From contig CABYDT010000002.1 in the NCBI GenBank assembly GCA_902517865.1, positions 1 to 64,000 of the forward strand: 64,000 bases of DNA, written 5' to 3'. The notes under the pieces are model-generated. The model had not been told where the DNA came from. It worked only from the letters and a program-made list of their open reading frames with translations, and did no database searches. This document shows, in pieces, positions 43,475-52,509 of this stretch (the stretch's first letter is position 1; each line of letters starts with the position of its first letter). Source of the DNA: an uncultured Pelagibacteraceae bacterium. Its GTDB lineage: Bacteria; Pseudomonadota; Alphaproteobacteria; Pelagibacterales; Pelagibacteraceae. Both the position numbers and the translations under genes were made by a program.

Positions 43475-45903
43475 TGAAATTTAAACAGATCGATATAAAT
43501 TGTTTTAAATCTTTCCCAGAATTTACATCTTTTCCGATTGAAAATGGGTTAACGGGTATCGTTGGTCCTAATGGATGTGGGAAATCAAATGTAGTTGAGG
43601 CTTTAAAGTGGGTTATGGGAGAAACTTCAGCTAAAAGCTTAAGAGGAACCGGTATGGAAGATGTTATATTTAATGGCACCTCCGACAGACCCTCTAAAAA
43701 TTTTTGTGAAGTTACACTAAAACTCGAGGATGATAAAAAAAACAAAGCGACTAGTGGTTCAGAGGAAATTGAGGTTAAGAGAAAACTCGAAAAAGATAAA
43801 GGGTCTAAATACTTTTTAAATGGCAGAGAAGTAAGGGCAAAAGATATTCATATATTGTTTGCGGACTTATCAACTGGACCGCATTCTCCATCTATGGTCA
43901 GTCAAGGAAGAATAGGAAATCTCATAACTGCAAAACCTACAGATCGAAGAGCGATTTTAGAAGAAGCAGCTGGCATTGGGGGTCTACATGCTAGAAGACA
44001 CGAGGCTGAGCTAAGGCTTTCAGCAGCAGAAAATAATCTTAGTAAAGCTGACGACATAATGAAACAAACTGAAAATCAGCTAAAAAATTTGCAAAAACAA
44101 GCGGCTGAAGCATCAAAATATAAACTTATTTCAGAAGAAATTAAAAGGAAAGACGCTGGTTTAATTTATCTTGGTTTTTTAAATATAGAAAAAGAAATTC
44201 AGCAAAATAAAGAAGCATTAAATGAAATTGAAGATGAAATCAGTGCAATAAATATCGACAAGAATTACAACTTGGAAAATCTTAAAAAGCTTGAAAACGA
44301 AATAAAGCCAACAAGAGATAAATCCGAAGAGCAGAATACAAAATTACAAAAAATATTATTGGAAGCAGATAAAATAAATGAAGAGGAAAAAAGAATAAAA
44401 GAAACGATAGATAATATTAAAGTCGAAAATAAAAATATAGCTAATGATGTTACCAGAGAAAATGAGATTATTCTAAAATCGGGTAATAATGAAGATAGAT
44501 TAAAATCAGAAAGGGAAGAGCTGTTAGAAATTGAGAAAAATTATTACGAAATCGAAAAACAATCAACAGATGATTATAAAAAAGCATTAAATAAGTTAAG
44601 TCAATTGCAAATTAAAATAAAAGATTTTTTTGAGACTGTTATTTTATATTTAAAAAACAAAGACGAGGTTAATACAGATAAAATTAGAAACGAATTTAAT
44701 ACTCATCTTTCTGACATAGCTGACCAACAAGAAATTTATGCAACAAGATTTGGGAAATATGATTTAGTAAAACAAGAGTCTATTAAAAGGAAAGAAAGAT
44801 TATTAAATATTGAAAAAGAAGTAAAAAACTGGAGGGATTTAAAAGAAAACTCAAATATAAAACTGATAGATTTAAAAAATAAAATGAAATTAAATGAGTC
44901 AAAATTAGAAATTGAAGAAATTAAACCCAAAGAAATAGCTGAAAAGAAAGGTTCATATACTCAAAATATTAAAAACATAAAAGAGATATTAGACCAATAC
45001 AAAATTGAATTAACAAATAAGGAAACTACAATAGTTAGTATAAACGAAAATCTAAATAAAATTAATAATTTAATATTAGAGAAGACAGAAAAAAGAGTAA
45101 GATTCCAAACAATAATAGAAGGTTTAAAGAGCAGAATAAGAGAAACAGAGCAAAAATGTTTAATAGATTTTAAAATAGAGATACAGAGCATTCCAGAATA
45201 TTCAAAAATAGATGGCTTAAATGGCAAGAATTATGACGACTTACAAAATGAAATCATAGATCTAAAAAAAAAGAGAGATCAGATGGGTGCTGTGAATTTA
45301 AGGGCAGATAATGAAACAAAAGATTTAAAAGATAAAATCGATAAAATGATGAAAGATCGGACAGATTTAGTTCACGGTATTCAAAAACTAAAAGGTAGTA
45401 TTAATGATTTAAATCAAAGGGGTCGTGAAAGGTTACTTGAAGCATTTGAAAAAGTAAGCAGAAAGTTTAATGATGTTTATACAAAACTTTTCTCTGGCGG
45501 ATCAGCAAGATTAGAGATGGTTGAGTCAGATGATCCATTAGAAGCAGGATTAGAATTATTAGTGAGTCCCCCTGGAAAAAAATTACAATCTATCACTCTT
45601 CTTTCTGGTGGAGAACAAGCCTTGACGGCTTTAGCTTTAATATTTGCAGTTTTTTTAATAAACCCTTCACCTATTTGTGTTTTAGATGAAGTAGATGCTC
45701 CATTAGATGACGCTAACGTTACTAGATTTTGTGGTTTACTAGATGAGCTAACGACTTTAACTGACACAAAATTTATAATTATTACTCATCATGCCCTCAC
45801 AATGTCACGTATGAACAGGTTATTTGGTGTGACTATGTCTGAAAGAGGCGTGAGTCAGCTTGTATCCGTTAATTTAGATAAAGCAGAGGAATTAGTTGCA
45901 TAA
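43474..45903 (+). CDS. smc: Chromosome segregation protein SMC, short form without a recognisable hinge
   Basis: SMC compacts and segregates the chromosome with ScpA and ScpB. Both ATPase head halves are intact. The N-terminal head has Walker A GPNGCGKSN (about 32-40) and SQGRIGNL. The C-terminal head has the signature LLSGGEQALTALAL (from about 709), Walker B VLDEVDAPLDDANV and IIITHH. The product is 809 residues; typical bacterial SMC is about 1,150-1,200. The middle (about 175-600) is continuous lysine/glutamate-rich coiled coil with few glycines. I see neither the globular glycine-rich hinge nor a Rad50-like CxxC hook. MGAVNLRA (about 603) marks the usual start of the C-terminal part. Confidence 0.95.
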   Translation: MKFKQIDINCFKSFPEFTSFPIENGLTGIVGPNGCGKSNVVEALKWVMGETSAKSLRGTGMEDVIFNGTSDRPSKNFCEVTLKLEDDKKNKATSGSEEIEVKRKLEKDKGSKYFLNGREVRAKDIHILFADLSTGPHSPSMVSQGRIGNLITAKPTDRRAILEEAAGIGGLHARRHEAELRLSAAENNLSKADDIMKQTENQLKNLQKQAAEASKYKLISEEIKRKDAGLIYLGFLNIEKEIQQNKEALNEIEDEISAINIDKNYNLENLKKLENEIKPTRDKSEEQNTKLQKILLEADKINEEEKRIKETIDNIKVENKNIANDVTRENEIILKSGNNEDRLKSEREELLEIEKNYYEIEKQSTDDYKKALNKLSQLQIKIKDFFETVILYLKNKDEVNTDKIRNEFNTHLSDIADQQEIYATRFGKYDLVKQESIKRKERLLNIEKEVKNWRDLKENSNIKLIDLKNKMKLNESKLEIEEIKPKEIAEKKGSYTQNIKNIKEILDQYKIELTNKETTIVSINENLNKINNLILEKTEKRVRFQTIIEGLKSRIRETEQKCLIDFKIEIQSIPEYSKIDGLNGKNYDDLQNEIIDLKKKRDQMGAVNLRADNETKDLKDKIDKMMKDRTDLVHGIQKLKGSINDLNQRGRERLLEAFEKVSRKFNDVYTKLFSGGSARLEMVESDDPLEAGLELLVSPPGKKLQSITLLSGGEQALTALALIFAVFLINPSPICVLDEVDAPLDDANVTRFCGLLDELTTLTDTKFIIITHHALTMSRMNRLFGVTMSERGVSQLVSVNLDKAEELVA

Positions 45904-45917
45904 AAAAGATCAATCGT

Positions 45918-46184
45918 ATGGATATTGAAGATTTAAAAAAAAAAATTAAAAAAGCAACTAGCAATAAAAAATCTGATTTCCAAAATCGGGGTAATGCTTT
46001 TGGAATTGCCATGAGATTAGGCACTGAATTCGTAGCTGCGGTATTTGTCGCAAGCTTTATAGGTTTTTACCTGGATAAATGGCTAGAAACTACACCATTT
46101 TTAATGATTATTTTCTTTTTCATTGGTGCTGGAACTGGCATTTTAAATGTTGTGAGATCATCGAAAATGATTAATAAAGACTAA
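45918..46184 (+). CDS. atpI: ATP synthase accessory protein AtpI
   Basis: Small membrane protein that assists c-ring assembly and magnesium supply for the F0 sector. The 88 residues have a charged N-terminal stretch followed by two membrane helices, LGTEFVAAVFVASFIGFYLD and PFLMIIFFFIGAGTGILNV, the AtpI/AtpZ pattern with the conserved GFYLDKW turn. It begins 14 bp after smc and 4 bp before atpB. The F0 genes are separate from the F1 genes, as usual in alphaproteobacteria. Confidence 0.92.
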   Translation: MDIEDLKKKIKKATSNKKSDFQNRGNAFGIAMRLGTEFVAAVFVASFIGFYLDKWLETTPFLMIIFFFIGAGTGILNVVRSSKMINKD

Positions 46185-46188
46185 TTTT

Positions 46189-46923
46189 ATGGCAACTAAT
46201 CCGATGGAACAATTCGAGGTAAAAACGATAGGACCTAAAATTATTTTAGGTAACATAGACATATCATTCACAAATTCAGCTTTATTTATGGTTATAGTAG
46301 TAACATTAATTACAATATTTTTTACTGTCTCGACACAAAAGAAGTCCCTAATACCGGGCAAATTACAATTATTAGCAGAGATGATATATGAATTTGTTGC
46401 GAAAATGATTAGCGATACCGCTGGTCAGGATGCGCGACCTTATTTTCCTTTTATTTTAACTTTGTTTCTATTTGTTTTATTTTCTAACATGATTGGAATG
46501 ATACCTTATACATTTACAGTCACCAGTCACATTGTTGTAACATTTGCGCTTGCTATTGTAATTTTTTTTGGTGTTACAATAATAGGTTTTTTGAAACATG
46601 GTATTAAATATTTAGAATTATTCGTACCTAGCGGGGTGCCAAAATTATTATTACCATTAATAATTGTTATAGAAGTTATTTCTTATCTGAGTAGACCAAT
46701 TAGTCTTTCAGTGAGATTATTTGCTAACATGATGGCAGGTCATACCATGTTAAAAGTATTTGGAGGTTTTGTGGTTAGCCTCGGACTTGTTGGCGGTTGG
46801 CTTCCATTAGGATTTTCTGTAGCATTGACTGGCCTTGAAATACTTGTTGCATTTCTTCAAGCTTATGTTTTTGCTATTTTAACATGCATTTATTTAAACG
46901 ATGCATTACATTTACACCATTAA
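46189..46923 (+). CDS. atpB: ATP synthase F0 subunit a
   Basis: Forms the proton half-channels against the c-ring. The 244-residue protein has the early QFEVKTIGP, several membrane helices, the essential arginine in ISLSVRLFANMMAGHTMLK (about 175-193) and the last helix ALTGLEILVAFLQAYVFAIL with the conserved Glu and Gln, ending LNDALHLHH. Start ATG at 46189 is 4 bp after atpI. A strong ribosome binding site follows the stop for atpE. Confidence 0.97.
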   Translation: MATNPMEQFEVKTIGPKIILGNIDISFTNSALFMVIVVTLITIFFTVSTQKKSLIPGKLQLLAEMIYEFVAKMISDTAGQDARPYFPFILTLFLFVLFSNMIGMIPYTFTVTSHIVVTFALAIVIFFGVTIIGFLKHGIKYLELFVPSGVPKLLLPLIIVIEVISYLSRPISLSVRLFANMMAGHTMLKVFGGFVVSLGLVGGWLPLGFSVALTGLEILVAFLQAYVFAILTCIYLNDALHLHH

Positions 46924-46924
46924 C

Positions 46925-46932
46925 AAAGGAGG
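46925..46932 (+). promoter_or_regulatory. Strong Shine-Dalgarno for atpE
   Basis: AAAGGAGG lies 5 bp before the atpE ATG, nearly the full anti-16S complement. Most genes in the window have no such site. It follows the atpB stop directly and would raise c-subunit synthesis above that of a and b, as the multi-copy c-ring requires. It also fixes the atpE start. Confidence 0.88.
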
Positions 46933-46937
46933 AAAAA

Positions 46938-47165
46938 ATGGAACTTGAAGCAGCAAAAATGATAGGAGCTGGACTGGCCGCTATAGCACTAGCAGGGGCA
47001 GGAGTAGGAATAGGTACCATATTCGGTAACTATCTAGCAGCGGCAATCAGAAATCCATCAGCAGCTCAAAAACAATTTCCAAATTTATTACTAGGCTTTG
47101 CTTTAGCTGAAGCAACTGGTTTATTTGGACTTGTTATTGCTTTGATTATTTTATTTGCATTTTAA
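46938..47165 (+). CDS. atpE: ATP synthase F0 subunit c
   Basis: Proton-carrying ring subunit of ATP synthase. The 75-residue hairpin has a first helix rich in Gly and Ala (GAGVGIGTIFG), the polar loop AIRNPSA, and a second helix with the proton-binding Glu58 in GFALAEATGLFG. The residue after Glu58 is Ala rather than the Ser of sodium-type rings, which favours protons. The start is fixed by the Shine-Dalgarno 5 bp upstream. Confidence 0.98.
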   Translation: MELEAAKMIGAGLAAIALAGAGVGIGTIFGNYLAAAIRNPSAAQKQFPNLLLGFALAEATGLFGLVIALIILFAF

Positions 47166-47169
47166 AAAA

Positions 47170-47736
47170 ATGAAATATTTAATCATATTGTTAATGTCCG
47201 TCTCTGCTGCCAATGCGGCAGAGAAAGCGGGTATGCCACAGCTTGATGCTGCTGGTTGGGGACCTCAAATTTTCTGGTTATTCTTAACTTTCACAATTTT
47301 ATATATTGTGGTTTGGAAGATAGTTGTTCCAAGATTATCAGATAGTATTGAACAAAGAAATGACTATATTTCTGATAATCTTGAAGATGCAAAAAAAATA
47401 GCAAATGATGCTGAAAATTTAAATAAATCATACGAAACTACATTAGCGAATACAAGAAATGAGGCCGCAAAGATTATAATTAATAATAAAAAGAACCTTA
47501 ATGAAAAACTTTTGAAGGAAAAAAATCAATTAGAAGCAAAATTACAAAAAAAAATAGAAGATATAGAAAAAGAAATTTCTAAAATGAAAAATAATTCAAT
47601 AAACGACATTAAGAATATTGCCGGTGTTTTGTCAGGAAATATCATTTACGATGTTACGGGTGAAAAAATATCAGACGATAAAATTAAAAAAATTATAGAT
47701 AAATTAATTACTAATCAAAATCTAGGATTAAAATAA
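47170..47736 (+). CDS. atpG: ATP synthase F0 subunit b'
   Basis: Peripheral-stalk subunit found with b in alphaproteobacteria and cyanobacteria. The 188-residue protein begins with a short signal-like segment (MKYLIILLMSVSAANAAEKA). It then has MPQLDAAGWGPQIFWLFLTF, the b' hallmark before the membrane helix (cited in part), and a long charged coiled coil. ATG at 47170, 4 bp after atpE, is preferred to an in-frame TTG at 47155 inside atpE. atpF follows with no gap. Confidence 0.94.
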   Translation: MKYLIILLMSVSAANAAEKAGMPQLDAAGWGPQIFWLFLTFTILYIVVWKIVVPRLSDSIEQRNDYISDNLEDAKKIANDAENLNKSYETTLANTRNEAAKIIINNKKNLNEKLLKEKNQLEAKLQKKIEDIEKEISKMKNNSINDIKNIAGVLSGNIIYDVTGEKISDDKIKKIIDKLITNQNLGLK

Positions 47737-48222
47737 ATGTTTGATGCAACTTTCTGGGTAGCTATATCTTTTTTAATATTCATAGCATTATTAATTTATA
47801 AAAAAGTTCCAGGCTTAATTAATAAAGTACTTGATGATAAGATATCCGAAATTAAAAAAAAGGTTGAAGAGTCAGAGAAATTAAAAACTGATAGTGAAAA
47901 ATTGTTATCAACTTATCAAGCTAAGCTAAATGACTCAAAAAAAGAGTGCGATTTAATACTTCAAAATGCTAAAATAAATTCAGATAAAGATTCTAAAGAA
48001 TTAACAGAAAAATTTAAAAATAACTTAATGAGTCGTGAAAGAAGTGTTGAAGAAAAAATTACAAATCTAAAGAATGAAGCCTTAAAGGAAATTGAACTTA
48101 AGGCCGCAATGTTATCTGCGGATGCAGTTAGGGAAATAATGAAAAATGAAATAGATGAAAAAAAGAGAGCAGATATAAATTTTACATCTGTTAAACAATC
48201 AATAAATAAAATAAATTCTTAA
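47737..48222 (+). CDS. atpF: ATP synthase F0 subunit b
   Basis: Second peripheral-stalk subunit. The 161-residue protein has an N-terminal membrane helix (FWVAISFLIFIALLIYKKVP) and then a charged coiled coil that binds F1, ending with EIELKAAMLSADAVREIMK, a typical b-subunit C-terminal segment. Its ATG immediately follows the b' stop. The carotenoid gene crtI begins 20 bp downstream without an evident promoter or terminator between them. Confidence 0.95.
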   Translation: MFDATFWVAISFLIFIALLIYKKVPGLINKVLDDKISEIKKKVEESEKLKTDSEKLLSTYQAKLNDSKKECDLILQNAKINSDKDSKELTEKFKNNLMSRERSVEEKITNLKNEALKEIELKAAMLSADAVREIMKNEIDEKKRADINFTSVKQSINKINS

Positions 48223-48242
48223 GTATTTATTAAAATCTATTA

Positions 48243-49706
48243 ATGACCAAAAATATTATTGTTATTGGCTCAGGTTTTGGAGGAATTGCAGCTGCCTTGC
48301 GTGCAAAAAGCAAGGGTTATGATGTTACCTTAATAGAAAAGCATGCCGATTTAGGTGGTAGAGCAAGAGTTTTTAAAAGAAATAAATTTATTTATGACGG
48401 CGGTCCTACTGTAATAACTGCTCCATACTTAATATATGAATTATTTGATCTTTTTGGCAAAGACTACAAAAAATATATTGAAATAAAACCATTACCAATT
48501 TGGTATAGATTTGTTTTCGAAGATAATACCCATTTTGATTATTCAGATAATGAGGAAAGAATGCAGAAACAGATCGAGCAAATAAACAAAGACGATTATG
48601 TTGGGTACAAGAAATTATTAAAATTTACTGAAAAAATTTTTGAAAAAGGCTTTACCGAATTATCACAAGTTCCCTTTAACAATCCACTATTTATGCTTAA
48701 GCAATTGCCTTCTTTGCTTAAATTGAAAAGTTATAAATCATTATTTTCTTTAGTATCATCGTTCATAAAGGATGAAAAATTAAGAAGAGTATTCAGTATG
48801 CATCCACTTCTTGTAGGTGGTAACCCTTTTACGACAACCTCGATTTATGGTCTAATTTTATATTTAGAAAAAAAATGGGGTATTCATTATTCCATGGGCG
48901 GTACGGGCAAAATTATAGAGGCTTTGGAAAAATTGATGAATGAAGTTAACATTAAAATTATTAAAAATAATGAAGTTATAAAAATATTAAATGAAGGTAA
49001 AAATATAAAAGGAGTAAAACTTAAAAATAATCAAGTGATCAAAACACAAAATATAATATGTAACGCTGACCCACCATTTGTTTACGAAAAATTATTTGAA
49101 AAAAAAGAAACAAATATATTTTTTAATATAAAAAGAAGTAGAATGGATTACTCTATGGGGTTATTTGTGATGTATTTTGGAACTAAAAAAAAATATGAAA
49201 GTATTCAACATCATACAATCAAATTTGGTAAAAAGTATAAAGAACACTTAGAAGATATATTTGAGAACAAAAAATTAAACCAAGATATAAGCTACTATTT
49301 ACATAGACCATCGGCAACAGATAGTTCAATGTGCCCAGATAATCACGATTGTTTTTATGTATTGGTACCTGTACCAAATAACTCGTCGTCTATAAATTGG
49401 TCAACTGAAGGAGAAAAAATGAGAGACTTAATAGTCAACAAAATGGAAAAGGATTTGATGCCGGAATTAAGAAAAAATATAGTTGAAGATTTTTACTTGA
49501 CCCCAGATTATTTTGAAAAAGAATTGAATACTAAATACGGATCGGGTTTCTCGATTCAGCCAAAATTTTCACAATCCGCTTATTTTAGATATCACAATCA
49601 ATCTGAAATTTATAAAAACTTGTATTTCGTTGGTGCAGGCACTCATCCTGGTGCTGGTGTACCTGGTGTGCTTTCGTCAGCAAAAGTTTTAGATAAAATT
49701 TTGTAA
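48243..49706 (+). CDS. crtI: Phytoene desaturase CrtI
   Basis: Desaturates phytoene to lycopene. The 487-residue FAD enzyme has the N-terminal dinucleotide motif IVIGSGFGGIAAALRAKSKG, IEKHADLGGRARVF, YDGGPTVITAPYL, the central HYSMGGTGKIIEAL and the C-terminal carotenoid-desaturase signature YFVGAGTHPGAGVPGVLSSA (about 463-482). It is the first gene of crtI-crtB-crtY-blh and overlaps crtB by 1 bp. It lies 20 bp after atpF, so it is probably read through from the ATP synthase operon or from a promoter within atpF. Confidence 0.97.
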   Translation: MTKNIIVIGSGFGGIAAALRAKSKGYDVTLIEKHADLGGRARVFKRNKFIYDGGPTVITAPYLIYELFDLFGKDYKKYIEIKPLPIWYRFVFEDNTHFDYSDNEERMQKQIEQINKDDYVGYKKLLKFTEKIFEKGFTELSQVPFNNPLFMLKQLPSLLKLKSYKSLFSLVSSFIKDEKLRRVFSMHPLLVGGNPFTTTSIYGLILYLEKKWGIHYSMGGTGKIIEALEKLMNEVNIKIIKNNEVIKILNEGKNIKGVKLKNNQVIKTQNIICNADPPFVYEKLFEKKETNIFFNIKRSRMDYSMGLFVMYFGTKKKYESIQHHTIKFGKKYKEHLEDIFENKKLNQDISYYLHRPSATDSSMCPDNHDCFYVLVPVPNNSSSINWSTEGEKMRDLIVNKMEKDLMPELRKNIVEDFYLTPDYFEKELNTKYGSGFSIQPKFSQSAYFRYHNQSEIYKNLYFVGAGTHPGAGVPGVLSSAKVLDKIL

Positions 49707-50557
49707 TGGAAACCCAAAATTATCTTTCAGTGTACGCTAAGTCTTTTAATTGGGCTGGTTTTTTTTTGCCAAAAAATATACTAATCAAATGCTCCGTATT
49801 ATATGACTTTTGTAGAACCTTAGATAATATTGCCGATCAAAATAATTCATTGGAGAAAAAAAAAGAAGAATTTATAAAATTTAAAGAAGAATTTTCATCT
49901 AAAAGTAAAAATAATATTATAATTTCAAATATGATTGATCTTATAAGAAGTGAAAATATAAATAGTAGTATCGTTTATGACTTATTTGATGGCATAGAGT
50001 CAGATATTAAAGCTAATGTTAAAATTAAATCCTATAAAGAATTATTAATATATTGTTACAGAGTTGCTGGGACTGTTGGATTGATGATGGCAAAAATTAT
50101 GAAAGTAAAAAATCGAGACTCATTAAAATCCGCTATTAACCTTGGAATAGCTATGCAATTGACCAACATTTCCAGGGATGTAATTGAAGACAAAAATAAC
50201 GATAGAGAGTACATTGAATCAAATTTCCTAATTTTGAAGAATACAATCCAGAAAGCAGATAATTTTTACGAAAGTTCATTTTACGCTATTAAAGATATTC
50301 CATTAATTTGCAGATTTTCAATTATAGTTGCAAGGAGAGTTTATAGAGAAATTGGAAGAAAAATTTTAAAAATAAGTGATTTTGAAAATTATAAATGCTC
50401 AGGGAAAATTTACTTAAATAATTTCGAAAAACTTATACAAACATTTTTTAGTTTAGGTGATATATTTAAATTAATGTTTACAACCAAAAATACAAATTTA
50501 ACGGTTATTGATCATTCTTTAATAAACGAAGATATAAATTTAAATGAAAGATTTTGA
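49706..50557 (+). CDS. crtB: Phytoene synthase CrtB
   Basis: Condenses two geranylgeranyl diphosphates to phytoene. The 283-residue protein has the first aspartate motif in DFCRTLDNIADQ (D-x3-D), the YCYRVAGTVGLMM segment and the second motif NISRDVIEDKNNDREYI (about 150-166). No geranylgeranyl diphosphate synthase (crtE) occurs in the window, so the substrate must come from a distant gene. It overlaps crtI by 1 bp and crtY by 14 bp. Confidence 0.95.
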   Translation: METQNYLSVYAKSFNWAGFFLPKNILIKCSVLYDFCRTLDNIADQNNSLEKKKEEFIKFKEEFSSKSKNNIIISNMIDLIRSENINSSIVYDLFDGIESDIKANVKIKSYKELLIYCYRVAGTVGLMMAKIMKVKNRDSLKSAINLGIAMQLTNISRDVIEDKNNDREYIESNFLILKNTIQKADNFYESSFYAIKDIPLICRFSIIVARRVYREIGRKILKISDFENYKCSGKIYLNNFEKLIQTFFSLGDIFKLMFTTKNTNLTVIDHSLINEDINLNERF

Positions 50558-51614
50558 TTACATCATTATTGGCGGCGGGTGTTCAGGTCTATCGCTAGCT
50601 TTTGAATTAAATAAGAACAATCAATTAATTGACAAAACTTTAGCAATTATTGAAAAACGATCTACATACTACAGAGATCGAACTTGGTCGTTTTGGAGAG
50701 TGAAACGACACAATTTTGAAGATTGTGTTATTAAAAATTGGACAAATTTTACTGTAAATAATTCAAATGAAACACGCAATTTTACTGATACGAAATTTCC
50801 GTACCAAAGTATTAATAGCGAGTTATTTTATAAAAAAATCATTAAGACGTTAAAAAAAAACAATAATATTAAATTTTATAAAAATATAAATGAAATTAAT
50901 ATTAATGGAGCAATAATATTTAATAGTGTCTTTGATCATAATATACAAAAACAAAATAAATTATGGCAGCATTTTCATGGTGTTGAAATAGAAGTTGAAA
51001 ATAATACTTTTGATGAGACAACATTTAATTTGATGGACTTCGATTGTGATCAGAAAAATAGTGTTCATTTTTTTTATACATTACCTTTTACAGCCAAGAA
51101 AGCACTTATTGAAACAACATGGTTATCTGAAATGAAGGATGAGTCGGAAAAAAAATATAAAGAACAGATTAATGATTATATTACTAAAAAATATAAGATT
51201 AATAATTTTACAATAAATTATTCTGAGGAAGGAGCTATTCCACTTTTTTTTCCTCCAATTAATAAAATATCTGATATAATTAACATTGGGTCTGCAGGTG
51301 GAATGACCAGATTGAGTACAGGATATACTTTTTTAAATATTCAAGAACAGAGCAAATATATTAGTAAAAATTTAAGCAATATTAAAAAAGCTAAAAAATA
51401 CCAAATTCCAATTAAGTATAAAATTCTAGATAAAATTTTTTTGAGAGTTTTAAAAAAATACCCATATAAAATGAATAATATTTTTCTTAAAATTTTTAAA
51501 GCGCCTACTACCATGGTCATAAAATTTCTATCTAATACTAGTAATATTATGGAAGATTTAACTGTAATAATTAAGATGCCAAAAATAATATTTATAAAAG
51601 AGATATTTAAATAG
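50544..51614 (+). CDS. crtY: Lycopene beta-cyclase CrtY
   Basis: Cyclises both ends of lycopene to give beta-carotene. The 356-residue flavoprotein has the N-terminal DYIIIGGGCSGLSLAFEL, the RDRTWSFW motif, the middle FDETTFNLMDFD and VHFFYTLPFTAKKALIETTWL segments, and the C-terminal SAGGMTRLSTGYTFLNIQ region, all standard in the bacterial CrtY family. It overlaps crtB by 14 bp and ends 1 bp before blh. Confidence 0.94.
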   Translation: MKDFDYIIIGGGCSGLSLAFELNKNNQLIDKTLAIIEKRSTYYRDRTWSFWRVKRHNFEDCVIKNWTNFTVNNSNETRNFTDTKFPYQSINSELFYKKIIKTLKKNNNIKFYKNINEININGAIIFNSVFDHNIQKQNKLWQHFHGVEIEVENNTFDETTFNLMDFDCDQKNSVHFFYTLPFTAKKALIETTWLSEMKDESEKKYKEQINDYITKKYKINNFTINYSEEGAIPLFFPPINKISDIINIGSAGGMTRLSTGYTFLNIQEQSKYISKNLSNIKKAKKYQIPIKYKILDKIFLRVLKKYPYKMNNIFLKIFKAPTTMVIKFLSNTSNIMEDLTVIIKMPKIIFIKEIFK

Positions 51615-51615
51615 A

Positions 51616-52509
51616 ATGAATTTAAAAAAAATTAATAATACATATTCAATATTTTTATTTTTATTTTCTATTTTCTTCTCGTTAATAATAGAAATATTTA
51701 GTATTAGTCCGAGTTATATATTTTGTTTTTTCCTTATTTCAATAATTGGTATTTCACATGGTGCACTAGATAATTTTAAAGGAAAAAAACTATTTAATTA
51801 CTACGGTATAAAAAACTATAATTTGTTTTACATAATTTATATTTTAATTTCTTTTACTGTAATATTTTGCTGGGTATTATTTCCCGTTGTATCCCTATGT
51901 TTATTTTTATTAGTTGCATCACACCATTTTGGTAGAGAAGATTCTAGTCATGAACGGATAAAAAATTCAAAGATTATCGATTTTTATTTTCTTTTAAAAG
52001 GTTCTGCAATAATTTTAGCACCGCTATATTTTCACGAAAATGAGGTTTTACAAATTTTCAATATATTGGGTGTTGTTATTAGAGATTTTAATAACAGCTT
52101 AATTTTTGGACTTTTGATTTTGAGTGGACTATCTTGCATGCTAATTACAAAAAAATTTTATATGTCAATTTTAGACTATTTGACAATCTGTATTATTAAT
52201 TATTTTTTGGATCCATTTATAGCATTTACAATTTATTTTTGTTTTCTTCACTCTGTGAGGCACTCGTTATCTTTAATAAAAGAACTAGACAATGTGCAAT
52301 TTAAAAAAGGTTTTGAGCTATTCTTAAAAAAAGCTTTACCATTAACATTTATTACAGCTTTAATTTTTATAATCAGCGTTTATCTGCTCAATAATATTTA
52401 CACTTTGGATCAATCTATTTTAAAAGTAATATTTATAGGATTGGCGTCATTAACGTTTCCGCATATATTGCTTGAGTACCTAATTGAGAAAAATGAAAAA
52501 AAATCTTAA
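51616..52509 (+). CDS. blh: Beta-carotene 15,15'-dioxygenase, Brp/Blh family
   Basis: Cleaves beta-carotene into two retinal molecules, the chromophore of microbial rhodopsins. The 297-residue membrane protein has many helices and the histidine motifs expected to bind iron: GISHGALDN (about 46-54), ASHHFGREDSSH (about 106), FLHSVRHSL (about 215) and TFPHILLEYL near the C terminus. Its presence after crtIBY indicates retinal synthesis, hence a proteorhodopsin elsewhere. Its last 17 bp overlap ispH. Confidence 0.95.
   Translation: MNLKKINNTYSIFLFLFSIFFSLIIEIFSISPSYIFCFFLISIIGISHGALDNFKGKKLFNYYGIKNYNLFYIIYILISFTVIFCWVLFPVVSLCLFLLVASHHFGREDSSHERIKNSKIIDFYFLLKGSAIILAPLYFHENEVLQIFNILGVVIRDFNNSLIFGLLILSGLSCMLITKKFYMSILDYLTICIINYFLDPFIAFTIYFCFLHSVRHSLSLIKELDNVQFKKGFELFLKKALPLTFITALIFIISVYLLNNIYTLDQSILKVIFIGLASLTFPHILLEYLIEKNEKKS

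Noticed and set aside
48243-52509. A proteorhodopsin or crtE gene next to the carotenoid genes
   Set aside because: I searched the neighbouring frames for a seven-helix rhodopsin and for the DDxxD pattern of a prenyl synthase and saw neither; they must be elsewhere.
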